From Gracilaria domingensis (Eukaryota; Rhodophyta; Florideophyceae; Gracilariales; Gracilariaceae), in NCBI GenBank assembly GCA_022539475.1, contig VCMS01000178.1, positions 1 through 64,000 of the forward strand: a stretch of DNA of 64,000 nt, in the 5' to 3' direction. The position numbers were made by a program, and so were the translations under genes. This document shows, in pieces, positions 17,816 through 27,369 of the stretch. Positions within the stretch are counted from its first letter, which is position 1; each line of letters begins with the position of its first letter. The notes under the pieces are model-generated. The model was not told where the DNA came from. It ran no database searches and saw only the letters and a list, made by a program, of their open reading frames with translations.

Positions 17816-19017
17816 CCGCATGGGGCTTTTTATGGCGACAAATATCATTTCATTGGCCGATTGACGTGTAAAGTTAATTAAATTATTTCTCTATGTTTGT
17901 TTGTATTACTCGTGTACGAAAAATATTACTTGTATAATATCAAAGTGACAAAGAGAATTACGCCAAAAATGATATTCGATAAAACGAGGAAAAAGTGATG
18001 AGAAAAAAGAAATTAGAAATAGATGAAGATCAAATAAATTTGGTTTATATTCGTGTAAAATATTTAACTAATAGATGTTTTGTTTTGTCAATATGGATAG
18101 ATAAAATGTAGGGAATGTCTTTGGTGAGTGTTATTTTAAGTTGTTATATAACATTAATGCTTTAACGAGAAATATATGTTGGTGCTTCTGATATAGACGC
18201 ATTTTTAAGGAACAAGTATTTAATGGTTATATTTAATGGTTAGTATTTAACATAAGAAAAATGTCAAAAGGTTTAGAAGTGTGACAGTCACGTAGAGCAA
18301 GAAAGTTGGAATTAGTGGCTCAGATCCAATGAAATCGTGTCCCTGTTCCACATTGTTTTCTTTTCGATTTCCATGTTTTTCTACTAAGGTCAGAGGTCTA
18401 CATTTACTTTTGCGGCGATGCGGCCGTTCTACGACCAATCACGTTTTGTCTGCGGCCACCGCAGTTTCCAAGGTTCAGAGTGGATGTGGACGGGGGGGAT
18501 GTCATGCTGATGGACGCTGTTCTTGGACATGGACATTAAATTAAACAAATTTTCTTCTTGAGAACTGACACATCGGTCAACTGGACGACGTGTATAATGT
18601 CCAGATATCCATTCTTGTGTTCGTTTTGTATTCATCGCCGTCGGATCAACATTCCTCCCGATGATACTGCGGTAACGTAGCTTGTTCTAACGGGAACTCG
18701 AATCGAATCATCCTCGAGTTATGAGGCTTCAAACTGGGTTCTCACAGTATGGGCTCCAGTTAGGACGCAGTCTCCCAATGTGCTTCTTGAAGTACGTTGA
18801 GGTGTCATGAATAAGAAACAGCTGCTTATTCATTGAGGACAGAGGTATGTGAGCAAGTTTTTGTTTGGCGATCCATCTGTTCTCAAGGATGTTATCCATA
18901 GCCAACCCTTCGACACAAAAACGTGGGAATCTATACTTTTCCATATACTCTAATTTTTTGCTGAGAGACCAGATACATATCGGTCCGGAACGGCCTGTTT
19001 CGTTCTACTTTTACTAA
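17816..19017. other. AT-rich intergenic DNA
   Basis: About 1.2 kb without a supported gene. Short minus-strand frames at 18429-18635 and 18729-18944 show no recognisable motif. Confidence 0.5.
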
Positions 19018-19347
19018 CTAGTCGCCGTTTTGATTCATTTCTTTTATGATTTGGAATACAGCTTCTCCACATTTACAACAACCGCTTTCTGGACTGTTAC
19101 AAAATCCGGAAGCCTCTAGTGCGTTCGACGAGGTAAGCACGAAGCACTTCTTCTCATTTATGCGCTCTGATGAGTACATTATTAAACAGTCGTTTGATCC
19201 TAATGAAAACAACTTTTCACTATAACCCTGACGCGCCACTTTTAAATGAAATCGATCCGTAGTATACAATGCTAACCAGCTGTCATTCATTGCACCTTCG
19301 AGCTCATACACAGAGATTGCGCTCAACATGTAACCGCGCAGTTGCAT
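19018..19347 (-). CDS. Hypothetical protein, 109 aa
   Basis: ATG start, MQLRGYMLSAISVYELEG. It ends with a small Cys cluster, CNSPESGCCKCGEAVFQ, which might bind metal. It lies 51 bases downstream of the 175-residue gene on the same strand. In this intron-poor setting the two could be separate genes or exons of one. Nothing recognised. Confidence 0.35.
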   Translation of the reverse strand: MQLRGYMLSAISVYELEGAMNDSWLALYTTDRFHLKVARQGYSEKLFSLGSNDCLIMYSSERINEKKCFVLTSSNALEASGFCNSPESGCCKCGEAVFQIIKEMNQNGD

Positions 19348-19398
19348 TTATCTGCTATAGGTTTTGCTGAAGCAGAAATTGTGCTACTGCAAAAAGTT

Positions 19399-19926
19399 CT
19401 ATCTCGAAAACTTCCAAACCCGAACAGTTCTCATTAAGCCAGGCACCGCAGTGTCTTCAAATTGTACGTCAGGGGCAGAACCGTCCGGCAACTCTCTTTG
19501 CACCTCATCGTAGTTACAGCAAGCGCAGCTCACTACGGCAACGCGCTCTCGAAATGAGCGTTCCCTCAAGTCCGCCTCCAAAAACCGTAAACAAGAAACA
19601 GCTTCTTGTATAGATGTATGGCAATGCCACATGATGACAACAACACGTGAATTGCATTCAACATCAATAGTAACGTCCTGGACGCGAGCTGCTTTGGTCT
19701 GAAGGTTTTTGACGTTGTCCCAATCCCCTTTACGCATCATAGGATCGATTGACACACATTTCCAAGAGGTACGGAATGCAAACAAGGCAGCTGTTCGTGG
19801 AGTTACGCCGTCACCAACGGCGACAAGCGTTATATTGCGAGCTGAGAATGACAGCACACCATCTTGTTCTTCATGATCAGGACCATGTTTGACGAGGTAT
19901 TGTCGCACCGCTGCATAAGCACTCAT
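19399..19926 (-). CDS. Rossmann-like hypothetical protein, possible SAM-binding fold
   Basis: 175 residues from the first ATG (MSAYAAVRQYL). Coding-like sequence (FSQIPQELAES) continues 13 codons upstream without an ATG, so a short 5' exon may exist. The core ITLVAVGDGVTPRTAALFAF followed by WKCVSIDPMM has the glycine loop and acidic strand end of a Rossmann nucleotide-binding unit, as in SAM-dependent methyltransferases. A later RVVVIMWHCHTSIQEA strand fits the same fold. No catalytic motif IV of a known methyltransferase was seen. Its role is unknown. Confidence 0.5.
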   Translation of the reverse strand: MSAYAAVRQYLVKHGPDHEEQDGVLSFSARNITLVAVGDGVTPRTAALFAFRTSWKCVSIDPMMRKGDWDNVKNLQTKAARVQDVTIDVECNSRVVVIMWHCHTSIQEAVSCLRFLEADLRERSFRERVAVVSCACCNYDEVQRELPDGSAPDVQFEDTAVPGLMRTVRVWKFSR

Positions 19927-20097
19927 CGATTCAGCAAGTTCCTGTGGTATTTGGGAGAACGTCACGATGTCAGATCTCGAGAAGTGGATGCCGTTTTTTA
20001 AAGGCTTCGTTGGAAACAGCTTTGCTCTTCTTACCTTTCCATTCGGAAATATCTGCGACGCACGGGATGTGATAGTGATGGATGTTTTTGTTTTGTG

Positions 20098-20826
20098 TTA
20101 GAGCTTCTGAATCTGAACATGACATAGATGTTGTTGTCTACTTTTACAAGCGTTGTGTTCTGGAGGAAAACATGATAACCGAACCTTTAGTCTTGTAAGA
20201 TCTTCAGCGCAATTAAGCGCAAGAAATTCGTCAACATATCTGAAGCTAAGGAGCTGAGGTGTAGCTTGATCATCTTGTTCACAGCGTTGCTCCTTCCTTA
20301 CCCGTCTAATTTCCCTCAACCGTGCGACATCCTCGCTATGTTTTGCACGTTCAATACGTCTAACGGCGTTATCCCGTTTAAGCTGCCTAATAGCATGCTT
20401 CATATTAATACATTCACACTGAGGAGAAACAAGTGAGATGTACTCCCTCCACCTGCTTATATCCGCCTTGTATGATAACGCATACTCGCCGGCGCTGTGC
20501 GGCGGATGCAGCACTCTCCCCAATGTGGAACGGAAACGTTCGTGCAGCTGCGCAGAATGCGACTGCTTGGTCTGATAGAGATAAATCTTATATATGTCAT
20601 AAACGCGGGTGTAATGCGTCGTACTCGGCTTAAATGCATAGTCGTATATCGTGCGTCGAACGTCATCGCGAATGGACGGGCACTCGCTTTGATCCGGTAC
20701 AGGCCACGGCGAGTACGCCCTCGCTTTGTTCCCGTTCATGGTGCTACGACAGAAGCGGAGTGTGCTCTGTTGCGCTTCTTGTGATTGACGAAGACGCTTG
20801 CGACATGTACAGATGCTGGCCAGCAT
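20098..20826 (-). CDS. Hypothetical basic protein, 242 aa
   Basis: The start is taken at MLASICTCRKRLRQ. The frame is open further upstream to a GTG at 20895, but that part is encoded by a 39-bp hairpin and is unlikely to be coding. Tyr/Arg-rich middle (RRTIYDYAFKPSTTHYTRVYDIYKIYLYQ) and a charged, probably helical segment (KHSEDVARLREIRRVRKEQR). No family recognised. Confidence 0.4.
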   Translation of the reverse strand: MLASICTCRKRLRQSQEAQQSTLRFCRSTMNGNKARAYSPWPVPDQSECPSIRDDVRRTIYDYAFKPSTTHYTRVYDIYKIYLYQTKQSHSAQLHERFRSTLGRVLHPPHSAGEYALSYKADISRWREYISLVSPQCECINMKHAIRQLKRDNAVRRIERAKHSEDVARLREIRRVRKEQRCEQDDQATPQLLSFRYVDEFLALNCAEDLTRLKVRLSCFPPEHNACKSRQQHLCHVQIQKL

Positions 20827-20854
20827 ACTGCCTAGTAGTGCGCCGAGTAGGCGT

Positions 20855-20911
20855 GATTGTTGCACCGTCGGCGCCGCCGACGGTGCAACAATCACTGATT
20901 GTCAATCAGTG
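20855..20911. repeat. Two adjacent inverted repeats (39-bp odd hairpin plus 19-bp hairpin)
   Basis: GATTGTTGCACCGTCGGCG (20855-20873), spacer C, then its exact reverse complement (20875-20893). The next hairpin starts on the last base of this one: CACTGATT-GTC-AATCAGTG (20893-20911). A run of about 16 A residues follows at 20925-20940. On the plus strand the order stem-then-A-run, and on the minus strand T-run-then-stem, would suit a transcript boundary. Confidence 0.85.
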
Positions 20912-21102
20912 AGAAAAAGCAGTGAAAAAAAAAAAAAAAACGAGACACACGGACACCGTGTACCGCGAGAATCTCTTCGAACAAACAGCATAAACATACG
21001 GAGTTCGTAAGAAATACGGAGTTGGTAAGAATTACGGACTTCGCACCAGAGAAAGGACGAGATTGCACAAAAAAAACAGCTGCGAGTCTCGAATGAAACC
21101 GG

Positions 21103-22212
21103 CTAAGTCTGGGCGGCACCACCTGCCGCTTCATCGCCGGCTTCATCGTCGTTATCACTGTTCATTCGATGAATGCGGCTGCCCATGTAACTGACCCCCC
21201 TCGGCATCTGCTCCTGGTCGGCAATGTGGTCAATTCTAGTCCTGCCATACGCGTCCCTTTCCAGGTAGTCGTCGCCTTCAAGCCCCTCGCCCGGTCGACC
21301 CCAAGTGAAGCCCGTAGCACGTAGACAGAACACACTACTGACACCCCCTCGTCGCGTAGTGAGCCCCATCTTGGCCATCTCCAACGTGACATGAGCGTGC
21401 TTCATGGTGGAGCCTGGCACAGGCACCATGTACAACTTGCCGCCAGGCTTGGCGTACTTGAATGCGGACGCCGACGTCTGTACAAAACCCAGCGGGATGT
21501 GGGGGCCGGACGAGTTGTAGTGGAACACTTCGAAGCGAAGGCCGCGGTTCTCGTCCATGCCGTACAGGTGCTCGGCTCGCAGAGAGGCGCCCTCAAACAT
21601 GATGTCCTCGTTCGGACAGTCGTAAGGGTCAAGAATCTCTGAGCGATACACAGGTGTCCAATCCTCGTCGGCTACACCGTTGATGATGGCGCGATAAATG
21701 ACGTAAAAGCAGCGCTTGGCCTTTCTTCCGGTGTAGGGTCCCCACGCGTTGCTCTGCTTGGAGAAGCCAAACTGAATAGAGTACATATGTTTAACATCGG
21801 ACGGGGTGACTTTCTCGCCGCAAATGACCACACTACCCCTCTTGCGATCCGACTTTCCCGACTTGCCCCTCAGCACGCGCTCGATGACCCCATCCTGCTT
21901 GGACAGCACCCTCTGCAGCGTGAAGTCGACGGAGCCCAGAAAGGTGTTCTTCCTGAGCTCATCCGAGCGACTGCTCTTCGAGTACAAGAGCAAGCGAAAC
22001 TCGCACTCCGGCAAGGCGTCGTTATTCAGCGGCACCTCAAACGAAGTGACAAAGGCCGGATTGCAGTCGAGCCACACGATCTCGGTCCTGGCAATCTCGT
22101 CCAAGTCGGAGGCGGGGGCGGCCCTGGCCAGCACGGCGAACGGGTCGAGACGCCTGCCGCGCAGGTTTGCGGCGGCGACCTTGAGCTCCACGTACGAACG
22201 GCGCTGCTGCAT
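21103..22212 (-). CDS. Tandem C2-domain (copine-like) protein
   Basis: 369 residues from MQQRRSYVELKVAAANLRG; a GC-rich frame extends upstream but looks non-coding. C2-A spans roughly residues 5-125 (VELKVAAANLRGRRLDPFAV ... RKNTFLGSVDFTLQRVL). C2-B follows (FYVIYRAIINGVADEDWTPVYRSE ... LRFEVFHYNSSGPHIPLGFVQTS), with DPYDCPNEDI between strands. The pair resembles the N-terminal half of copines, which bind phospholipid in a calcium-dependent way, but no von Willebrand A domain follows. The C-terminus is acidic and Gly/Ala-rich (DNDDEAGDEAAGG). A membrane-binding adaptor role is inferred. Confidence 0.65.
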   Translation of the reverse strand: MQQRRSYVELKVAAANLRGRRLDPFAVLARAAPASDLDEIARTEIVWLDCNPAFVTSFEVPLNNDALPECEFRLLLYSKSSRSDELRKNTFLGSVDFTLQRVLSKQDGVIERVLRGKSGKSDRKRGSVVICGEKVTPSDVKHMYSIQFGFSKQSNAWGPYTGRKAKRCFYVIYRAIINGVADEDWTPVYRSEILDPYDCPNEDIMFEGASLRAEHLYGMDENRGLRFEVFHYNSSGPHIPLGFVQTSASAFKYAKPGGKLYMVPVPGSTMKHAHVTLEMAKMGLTTRRGGVSSVFCLRATGFTWGRPGEGLEGDDYLERDAYGRTRIDHIADQEQMPRGVSYMGSRIHRMNSDNDDEAGDEAAGGAAQT

Positions 22213-22406
22213 ATCGACGCACCTCGAAGCGCAAAAACGCCCCCCCCCCCCGCGCCGCAACACGTCGACAAGCCGTCGCGCAACATAAGCGCCGCGTGCG
22301 TGGTAACGGCCACGCGGCGGGCACAGCGCGCGGCAAGCGGCGCCACGGGCGCGCTGACGCGCCGCGCTTACAGCGCGCGGCGCGTGCGCCCGATTTAGAC
22401 ACCGCC

Positions 22407-23786
22407 TTACGGCCCCCCGTCGGACGCGCCCTCGTCGCGCGGCGGCTGCCCGAGGCGCCACACGCTCAGTCGCTTGCCGCGGCGGCGCGCGCGCGCCATC
22501 TCGCTGGACAGCGCGCGGAACGGCACCGTCTTGACGCGCTCGCCCTCCACGCGCACGCAGAACAGCTTCTGCTCCCTCGTCTCCACGTCCGCCTGCGCGC
22601 CGCGCGCCACCCACGGCGCTGCGCGCTGCGTCGCTGCGCGCTGCGTCGCGCGGAGCAGCACTGCGCACGCCGCTGCCATGGGCGCCAGGAGCACGATGGA
22701 CACCACGCTGGGAAGCGCCACCAGCGCGTCGCCAAAGTGGCGCTGCGCCAGCACGAACGACAGCGCCGGGCTCTTGAAGCCTGTTTCAAACGCGATGGTC
22801 ACCGCTTCCTTGCGCCCGCCGCGCATGGCTAGCGTTGCAACAAAGCCTACTGCGCCGCCGAGAATGTGCAACAGGGTCACAGCCTGCGCCAGTTGCCCCA
22901 AGCCCAGATGAACCATCGCGGCGCTCTTGGAGACGGGTCCAAGAATCAGTATCAGCACCGCCGCGATGCCGACCAATGGCAGCACGGGCTTGAGCTTGCT
23001 CACAGCCTTCTTGAACGTGGCCGCGATGGTGGCTCCCAGCAGCACTGGAATCAGCACCAAGGTGCTCAAACTTTTCGCCATTGCCAACGGCTTTACGTAC
23101 AACACCTGGCTCAAAAGCAATGCAGAGAGAGAGGGAAGAGCCGCTGCCGAAAGAACAGTACTGGCCGTCGTCATAGTCACCGAGAGCGCAACATCCCCGC
23201 CCGCAATCAGTGTGCACAAGTTGCTGGCCTGTCCACCAGATATGATCCCAAGTAGCACCAGCCCCGCGTGCAAAGCAGGCGGCAGCGAAAACAAACGAGA
23301 TAGCAGCACTGCCAAGGCAGGCATTAACACATAACACCCAACCAATGACAACGCGATCAGTCGCGTCCGTCCTGTAGCCAGTCGGATCTGCGCTGGCGTC
23401 AGTGTCATGCCCGTAGAAAGCATGAGCACCGATAGCGCTGTCTGAACAACTGTGGCCGAAGTGAGTGGAACAAACGAAGCCGGGTACTTGAGCGCAAGCC
23501 ACGAACACACAACGGTCCATACCGGAAACAATGACGTTGCAGCGTCAGTGATTTTACCGAGCAACATGCGAGTGCTCGCAACGCCCGTTCCCGATTGCAC
23601 ACGCTCACTCATCACAGCACGGCGGAGCACATTGCGCGCAAACGACGAGACGCCAAGTGATGACAACACGCGTCGCCGTGAGCATTGCACTGGCATGCTC
23701 CTTGACGCCATCGGCACCGCAATGGAGCTCGAAAACGCCCAGCCGCCTCGCGGCCTAACCATATGCGTAGCGGCAAGCGCCGTCAT
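22407..23786 (-). CDS. BASS-family (bile acid:sodium symporter-like) transporter, probably plastid envelope
   Basis: 459 residues. The first 70 or so are Ser/Arg-rich with few acids (MASRSMPVQCSRRRVLSSLG), as in organelle transit peptides. About nine to ten hydrophobic segments follow. BASS signatures are clear: SGGQASNLCTLIAGGDVALSVTM and IAFETGFKSPALSFVLAQRHF, the latter matching the sodium/substrate-site region. Plant plastid BASS proteins move pyruvate and other organic acids with sodium; the substrate here cannot be read from sequence. The C-terminal 60 residues are a basic, Ala/Arg-rich tail in GC-rich DNA. It ends 194 bp upstream of the C2 protein on the same strand. Confidence 0.82.
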   Translation of the reverse strand: MTALAATHMVRPRGGWAFSSSIAVPMASRSMPVQCSRRRVLSSLGVSSFARNVLRRAVMSERVQSGTGVASTRMLLGKITDAATSLFPVWTVVCSWLALKYPASFVPLTSATVVQTALSVLMLSTGMTLTPAQIRLATGRTRLIALSLVGCYVLMPALAVLLSRLFSLPPALHAGLVLLGIISGGQASNLCTLIAGGDVALSVTMTTASTVLSAAALPSLSALLLSQVLYVKPLAMAKSLSTLVLIPVLLGATIAATFKKAVSKLKPVLPLVGIAAVLILILGPVSKSAAMVHLGLGQLAQAVTLLHILGGAVGFVATLAMRGGRKEAVTIAFETGFKSPALSFVLAQRHFGDALVALPSVVSIVLLAPMAAACAVLLRATQRAATQRAAPWVARGAQADVETREQKLFCVRVEGERVKTVPFRALSSEMARARRRGKRLSVWRLGQPPRDEGASDGGP

Positions 23787-24135
23787 ACTTGCGCACGCCC
23801 AGGAGCGCTTAGGTGGGAGTAGCCAAGTTCGCGAGTGTCATGGAGATGGCGATGGCGAACTTGCGAGGAGCAATTCGTGCGCATGGCTCGCCCAGCTCGC
23901 ATTCTCGCGCGTGCGGGGTGCTAGCTCTAAATGTGCCACGCGCACACGTGTACGCATTCCCGCGCACTGTGTCCCGTCAAGTCCTCAGCACTCCTGATCA
24001 GCTCCGTCATGCTTGCCTTGCGACTCGCAAGTTGCGAGGGCTACAAGCCTTGTAGTACAAGAGTATCCTTCTCTAGCCTTCCTCACGATCTACCTTCCCA
24101 CAATACCTTTGTACCTTCGTCATCATCAGATTACA
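23787..24135. promoter_or_regulatory. Hairpin-rich spacer upstream of the BASS gene
   Basis: It holds CAAGTTCGC (23824-23832) with its complement at 23855-23863. It also holds CTTGCGA-C-TCGCAAG (24017-24031) overlapping CTCGCAA-G-TTGCGAG (24024-24038), then CTACAAG-C-CTTGTAG (24041-24055). The three one-base-spacer hairpins are mutually close, and the first two are alternative folds of shared bases. Regulatory role inferred. Confidence 0.55.
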
Positions 24136-24567
24136 ATGCATAACCTTCGCCATCGAAGCGCTGCACTGTTTCCCACTGATCTCGCCGTATCTTCCACTCA
24201 ATCGCCACAAAAGCCACCCCCTTCTTCCATCACACGCGTTCGATTTGCATCCGTTTTCCTGCTGCTGTTCTCCGTCACCTTTGCGCTGATATCGCTGGCA
24301 TCTCAGCTCCGAGCAGGCGCCACAAATAGCGGTCGGCACACATTTTACATCCCAACCCTTGCGTACAGACGTCCGCAGCCGTTTGTATCCCCCAAACCGC
24401 CCACACAACGCATTCATCCCACCACAGAACAAGTCGTCAACGCCGCGTATGCTTTCTGTTCCACCTTATCTCCGCCATTCCCCAAGCACTGCTCATACAT
24501 GTACGGAGATCCACAACCTCAATCACATCCACGCGACTCGGCCACAGCACGAATTATTGCAACGTGA
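24136..24567 (+). CDS. Small putative membrane protein
   Basis: The frame from MHNLRHRSAALFPTD gives 143 residues with one strong hydrophobic segment, RFASVFLLLFSVTFALISLA, near residues 36-55. A Pro/Thr-rich luminal-type region and three Cys follow. Layout suggests a type II membrane protein. It converges on the PPR gene with 41 bases between them. No family recognised, and it may not be real. Confidence 0.35.
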   Translation: MHNLRHRSAALFPTDLAVSSTQSPQKPPPSSITRVRFASVFLLLFSVTFALISLASQLRAGATNSGRHTFYIPTLAYRRPQPFVSPKPPTQRIHPTTEQVVNAAYAFCSTLSPPFPKHCSYMYGDPQPQSHPRDSATARIIAT

Positions 24568-24608
24568 AATCAGCGACACATTTCCATATCCGTTGTGCAA
24601 GCAACAGC

Positions 24609-26993
24609 CTACGACCATCTCAGCGCTAGCAGCTTTTGTCTTAGCCTTACTCGCTTTCTACATACTTGCTCCGGCAATATGGGCACCTTGTCCAAAACCT
24701 GCAATAACTTCTGCAACCATTCGGTCTTTAACTGCCCTTCCTGCAACGCGATATCTGCCAACAAACTCAACGTGGCCCCATTCGGCTCGGCAGTCCGATC
24801 CGCCAGCATCAAATCAAACGCTTCAAACGAGAACGAAGGCACTCCGCACTTCCATGCCGCATACATCATCGAATTGTAAGTCCCTACCGTTGCAGCAGGG
24901 AACTCCAGTTCGCTTTCAAACGAATGGTATTCTTCTCCATTCACCTCATCGCGCGCCACGTACACCACATTGCGGTTGTTCCTCGTCGTCATTCTGTTGA
25001 AGATCTGTAATGAGAGATCAAACTCGCCCACCGCGGCCGCTGCTGCCAGTACCGTATTGTACACATATGCCGCCTGACGGCTCACCCTTGCTACACCATC
25101 CACATGCATCTCTTCAATGAGACGCACAATCAACCCGATCCATTGCCCAAAGTCCTGGGTGTGCACACCGTTTTTTTTGGTTCCATCTGCTATCCCAAGC
25201 GTTTGTAGCAGGTGTCCTTCCTCCCTATCACCGCTGGCATCTTCATATTTTACATGCACTTGGCTCTCCCTTGAAGCGGCCTTTCTGACATGAGTTGCCA
25301 GACCATAGATTAAGCTCTCGTACACCTCAAAGTTGGGTTTCAATCCAGCCTGCTTCAGGGATTCGAACACTTCAAGCGCGCGTCCATGCTCCCCACAAAG
25401 GAAGCAAACTTGCATAAGCACTGTAGAAACATAAAGCGGTGCTAATTCGCCACCGGCATCGCCCCTTAGCTGAAGTTGAAGCGCATCAAATGCAGCCTCC
25501 AACTGGCGTACCTTTCCACAGGCGCTAATAAGTGCCATCCGAATGGCCTCAGCACTACCAACATCACCAAACACTACAACGTTGCCGAAACGCTCTGCCA
25601 GCCGCCTTGTTTCTTGAAACGCGTTCTGGATTCCATCCATATCGGCGACAAGCTCCAGGTAGGACTTGATTAAACTGTAATTGGGGCGCTCATTCACATG
25701 CTCCAAATGGTCAAGAAGCTCATCGGCCATAACTCGGTTGCGCGTATTGGCGGCGGCTTGCATCATGTGACTAAACGTAATTCGGTTTGGGTTGCTCATA
25801 GAACGGTACAAGTTGAGGGCTTCTTCGATCTGATCTCGGAACACAAATGCCCTTATGAGTGTATTGCATGTGGCGGTAGTTGGCTGGATATTCTGCTTGT
25901 TCATCTGTTGCACTATTAACAAGGCTCGATCAGCTGCAACGCCGCGATCCTCTACACCTGTTCCCGCGGAGAGACCGCGCAGAAGGAGATTGTAGGTACG
26001 CGCCGTTGGTGAGGGAAAGAGAGTGGCAGCGGAGCTAGCCATGCGATCAACAAATTCGATGGCGGTCTCGTGTAGACGTAGCAGGGCGCACTGCTTGACA
26101 AAGGCGTTACAGCTTTGGACGTCGAGGAACGCCGGGCCGTACCTTGCAATGAGGGATTCGGCCTTGGAGATGGCATTGGACGCGACATACGCTCGGAACA
26201 GGGCGCTGAGGACACGGTCACTTGTACGGAGATGCGCTAAATGGGGACTGAAGTACAACTGCTCGGCTTCGTTTGAGCGGTTACACTTGCCCAGACAGAG
26301 AATGAAGGCGGCAGTGGCCAGCTCGCTCGACCGGGCGTTTGGGGAGGCAGGGCGCGCGTGCGGAACGACGGGATCGTTGGTCTGCAGGCGAACGCGGCGC
26401 GCAAGTGGGAGGTTATTGCAATCGGCACACACCCTGTACATGAGCGCGGTGGAGCGCGGACGAACGTGCGAGCAGCCGCGGCCCAACTGGTTCCACATGT
26501 GCGTGGCAGTGCGCAGCACGTAGGCGGTAGCGTCTGGGTTATGCGTGAGTCGAGCGGCGTCCCTCGCACACGCCGTGAGCACGACGTTGTAGGCCGCAGC
26601 GCCGAGCTGGCGCCTCGCGTCGCGCAGCACCTCCACCATGGCAAACAGGCGCTGCCGAGGGGCCGTGAGGTGCGGCGCGTTGAGCAGCACCAGCAAGCAC
26701 TCCAGCACGTCGCGCTCGTCGCGGCTGAACCTGAGCGCGGCGGCGCGCACGACGCGCAGCGCGGCCGCGAAGTCGCCGCGCTGCCTGAGCTGGCGGGCGC
26801 GCACGCGCGGCGCGTCGGCCTCGGGCTCGGCGAGCGCGCACACCCACGACGGGCCGTCAACGAGCGTGAGCGAGCGCCACGCGGCGGCAGGCGGCAGCGC
26901 GGCGGGCGGCTCGCGCGGCGGCCGCGCCGCGGCGGCGCGCACCGCGGCGGCGGCGCGGAGCGCGAGCGCGCGGCGCGCCGCACACCGCATCAT
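24609..26993 (-). CDS. Pentatricopeptide repeat (PPR) protein, organelle RNA-binding
   Basis: 794 residues from MMRCAARRALALRAAAAVR, an Arg/Ala-rich leader typical of organelle import. Degenerate PPR units run through most of the protein, for example TYNLLLRGLSAG, TCNTLIRAFVFRDQIEEALNLYRSM, TFSHMMQAAANTRNRVMADELLDHL, FEVYESLIYGLATHVRKA and VGTYNSMMYAAWKCGV. PPR proteins bind specific organelle transcripts to stabilise, process or translate them. No E/DYW editing domain or SMR domain is visible at the C-terminus (LRQKLLALRWS). The long extension above the ATG is GC-rich shadow frame. It is divergent from the RCHY1-like gene across about 375 bp. Confidence 0.85.
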   Translation of the reverse strand: MMRCAARRALALRAAAAVRAAAARPPREPPAALPPAAAWRSLTLVDGPSWVCALAEPEADAPRVRARQLRQRGDFAAALRVVRAAALRFSRDERDVLECLLVLLNAPHLTAPRQRLFAMVEVLRDARRQLGAAAYNVVLTACARDAARLTHNPDATAYVLRTATHMWNQLGRGCSHVRPRSTALMYRVCADCNNLPLARRVRLQTNDPVVPHARPASPNARSSELATAAFILCLGKCNRSNEAEQLYFSPHLAHLRTSDRVLSALFRAYVASNAISKAESLIARYGPAFLDVQSCNAFVKQCALLRLHETAIEFVDRMASSAATLFPSPTARTYNLLLRGLSAGTGVEDRGVAADRALLIVQQMNKQNIQPTTATCNTLIRAFVFRDQIEEALNLYRSMSNPNRITFSHMMQAAANTRNRVMADELLDHLEHVNERPNYSLIKSYLELVADMDGIQNAFQETRRLAERFGNVVVFGDVGSAEAIRMALISACGKVRQLEAAFDALQLQLRGDAGGELAPLYVSTVLMQVCFLCGEHGRALEVFESLKQAGLKPNFEVYESLIYGLATHVRKAASRESQVHVKYEDASGDREEGHLLQTLGIADGTKKNGVHTQDFGQWIGLIVRLIEEMHVDGVARVSRQAAYVYNTVLAAAAAVGEFDLSLQIFNRMTTRNNRNVVYVARDEVNGEEYHSFESELEFPAATVGTYNSMMYAAWKCGVPSFSFEAFDLMLADRTAEPNGATLSLLADIALQEGQLKTEWLQKLLQVLDKVPILPEQVCRKRVRLRQKLLALRWS

Positions 26994-27369
26994 GATGCCG
27001 GGGGCGCACGCCGCGGCAGCCAAGGCGGAGGCCGCGCCGCCAGCCGCGCGCCACGCACAACAACAACGGCAAGGCGCGTGCGCGCGGCGCGCGCGTACAA
27101 CAGCTCCGAGCTGCGCCGCGCGGCTGAGAGGCTCAAAGCGGGCACACGTGTGCGCGACGTGGTGGGCGCAACACAGCGCACACGCGCACACGCGCGCACG
27201 CGCGCGCCGCTCGCTGCGCCGCCCGTCATGTGCGATCATCGCGCGTAAACAACTGCCGCCTCCCGCGCCGCGCCGCGCCCGCCCCGCGCCCAAAGCGACG
27301 CCTTCCTCCTGTGCTCCTTCATGAAATCCCGCCCGCTTCCCCGTGCCTCCCCCCCCCACACCGCCCAAG
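26994..27369. promoter_or_regulatory. GC-rich divergent promoter region (PPR / RCHY1-like)
   Basis: Very GC- and CpG-rich spacer between two genes read outwards. It contains alternating GC/CA tracts (acacgcgcac repeats near 27175-27200) with Z-DNA-prone character and no hairpin of note. Confidence 0.5.

Noticed and set aside
22213-22668. N-terminal extension of the C2-domain protein
   Set aside because: It overlaps the BASS 3' coding region, is Arg/Ala-rich, and MQQRRSYVEL begins the C2 domain directly.
21787-22832. Plus-strand frames of 203, 160 and 178 codons
   Set aside because: Antisense shadows of the C2-domain and BASS genes in GC-rich DNA.
26358-27324. Long plus-strand frames (296 and 228 codons) opposite the PPR gene
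   Set aside because: They mirror the GC-rich 5' part of the PPR gene; Arg/Ala/Gly composition and no motif.
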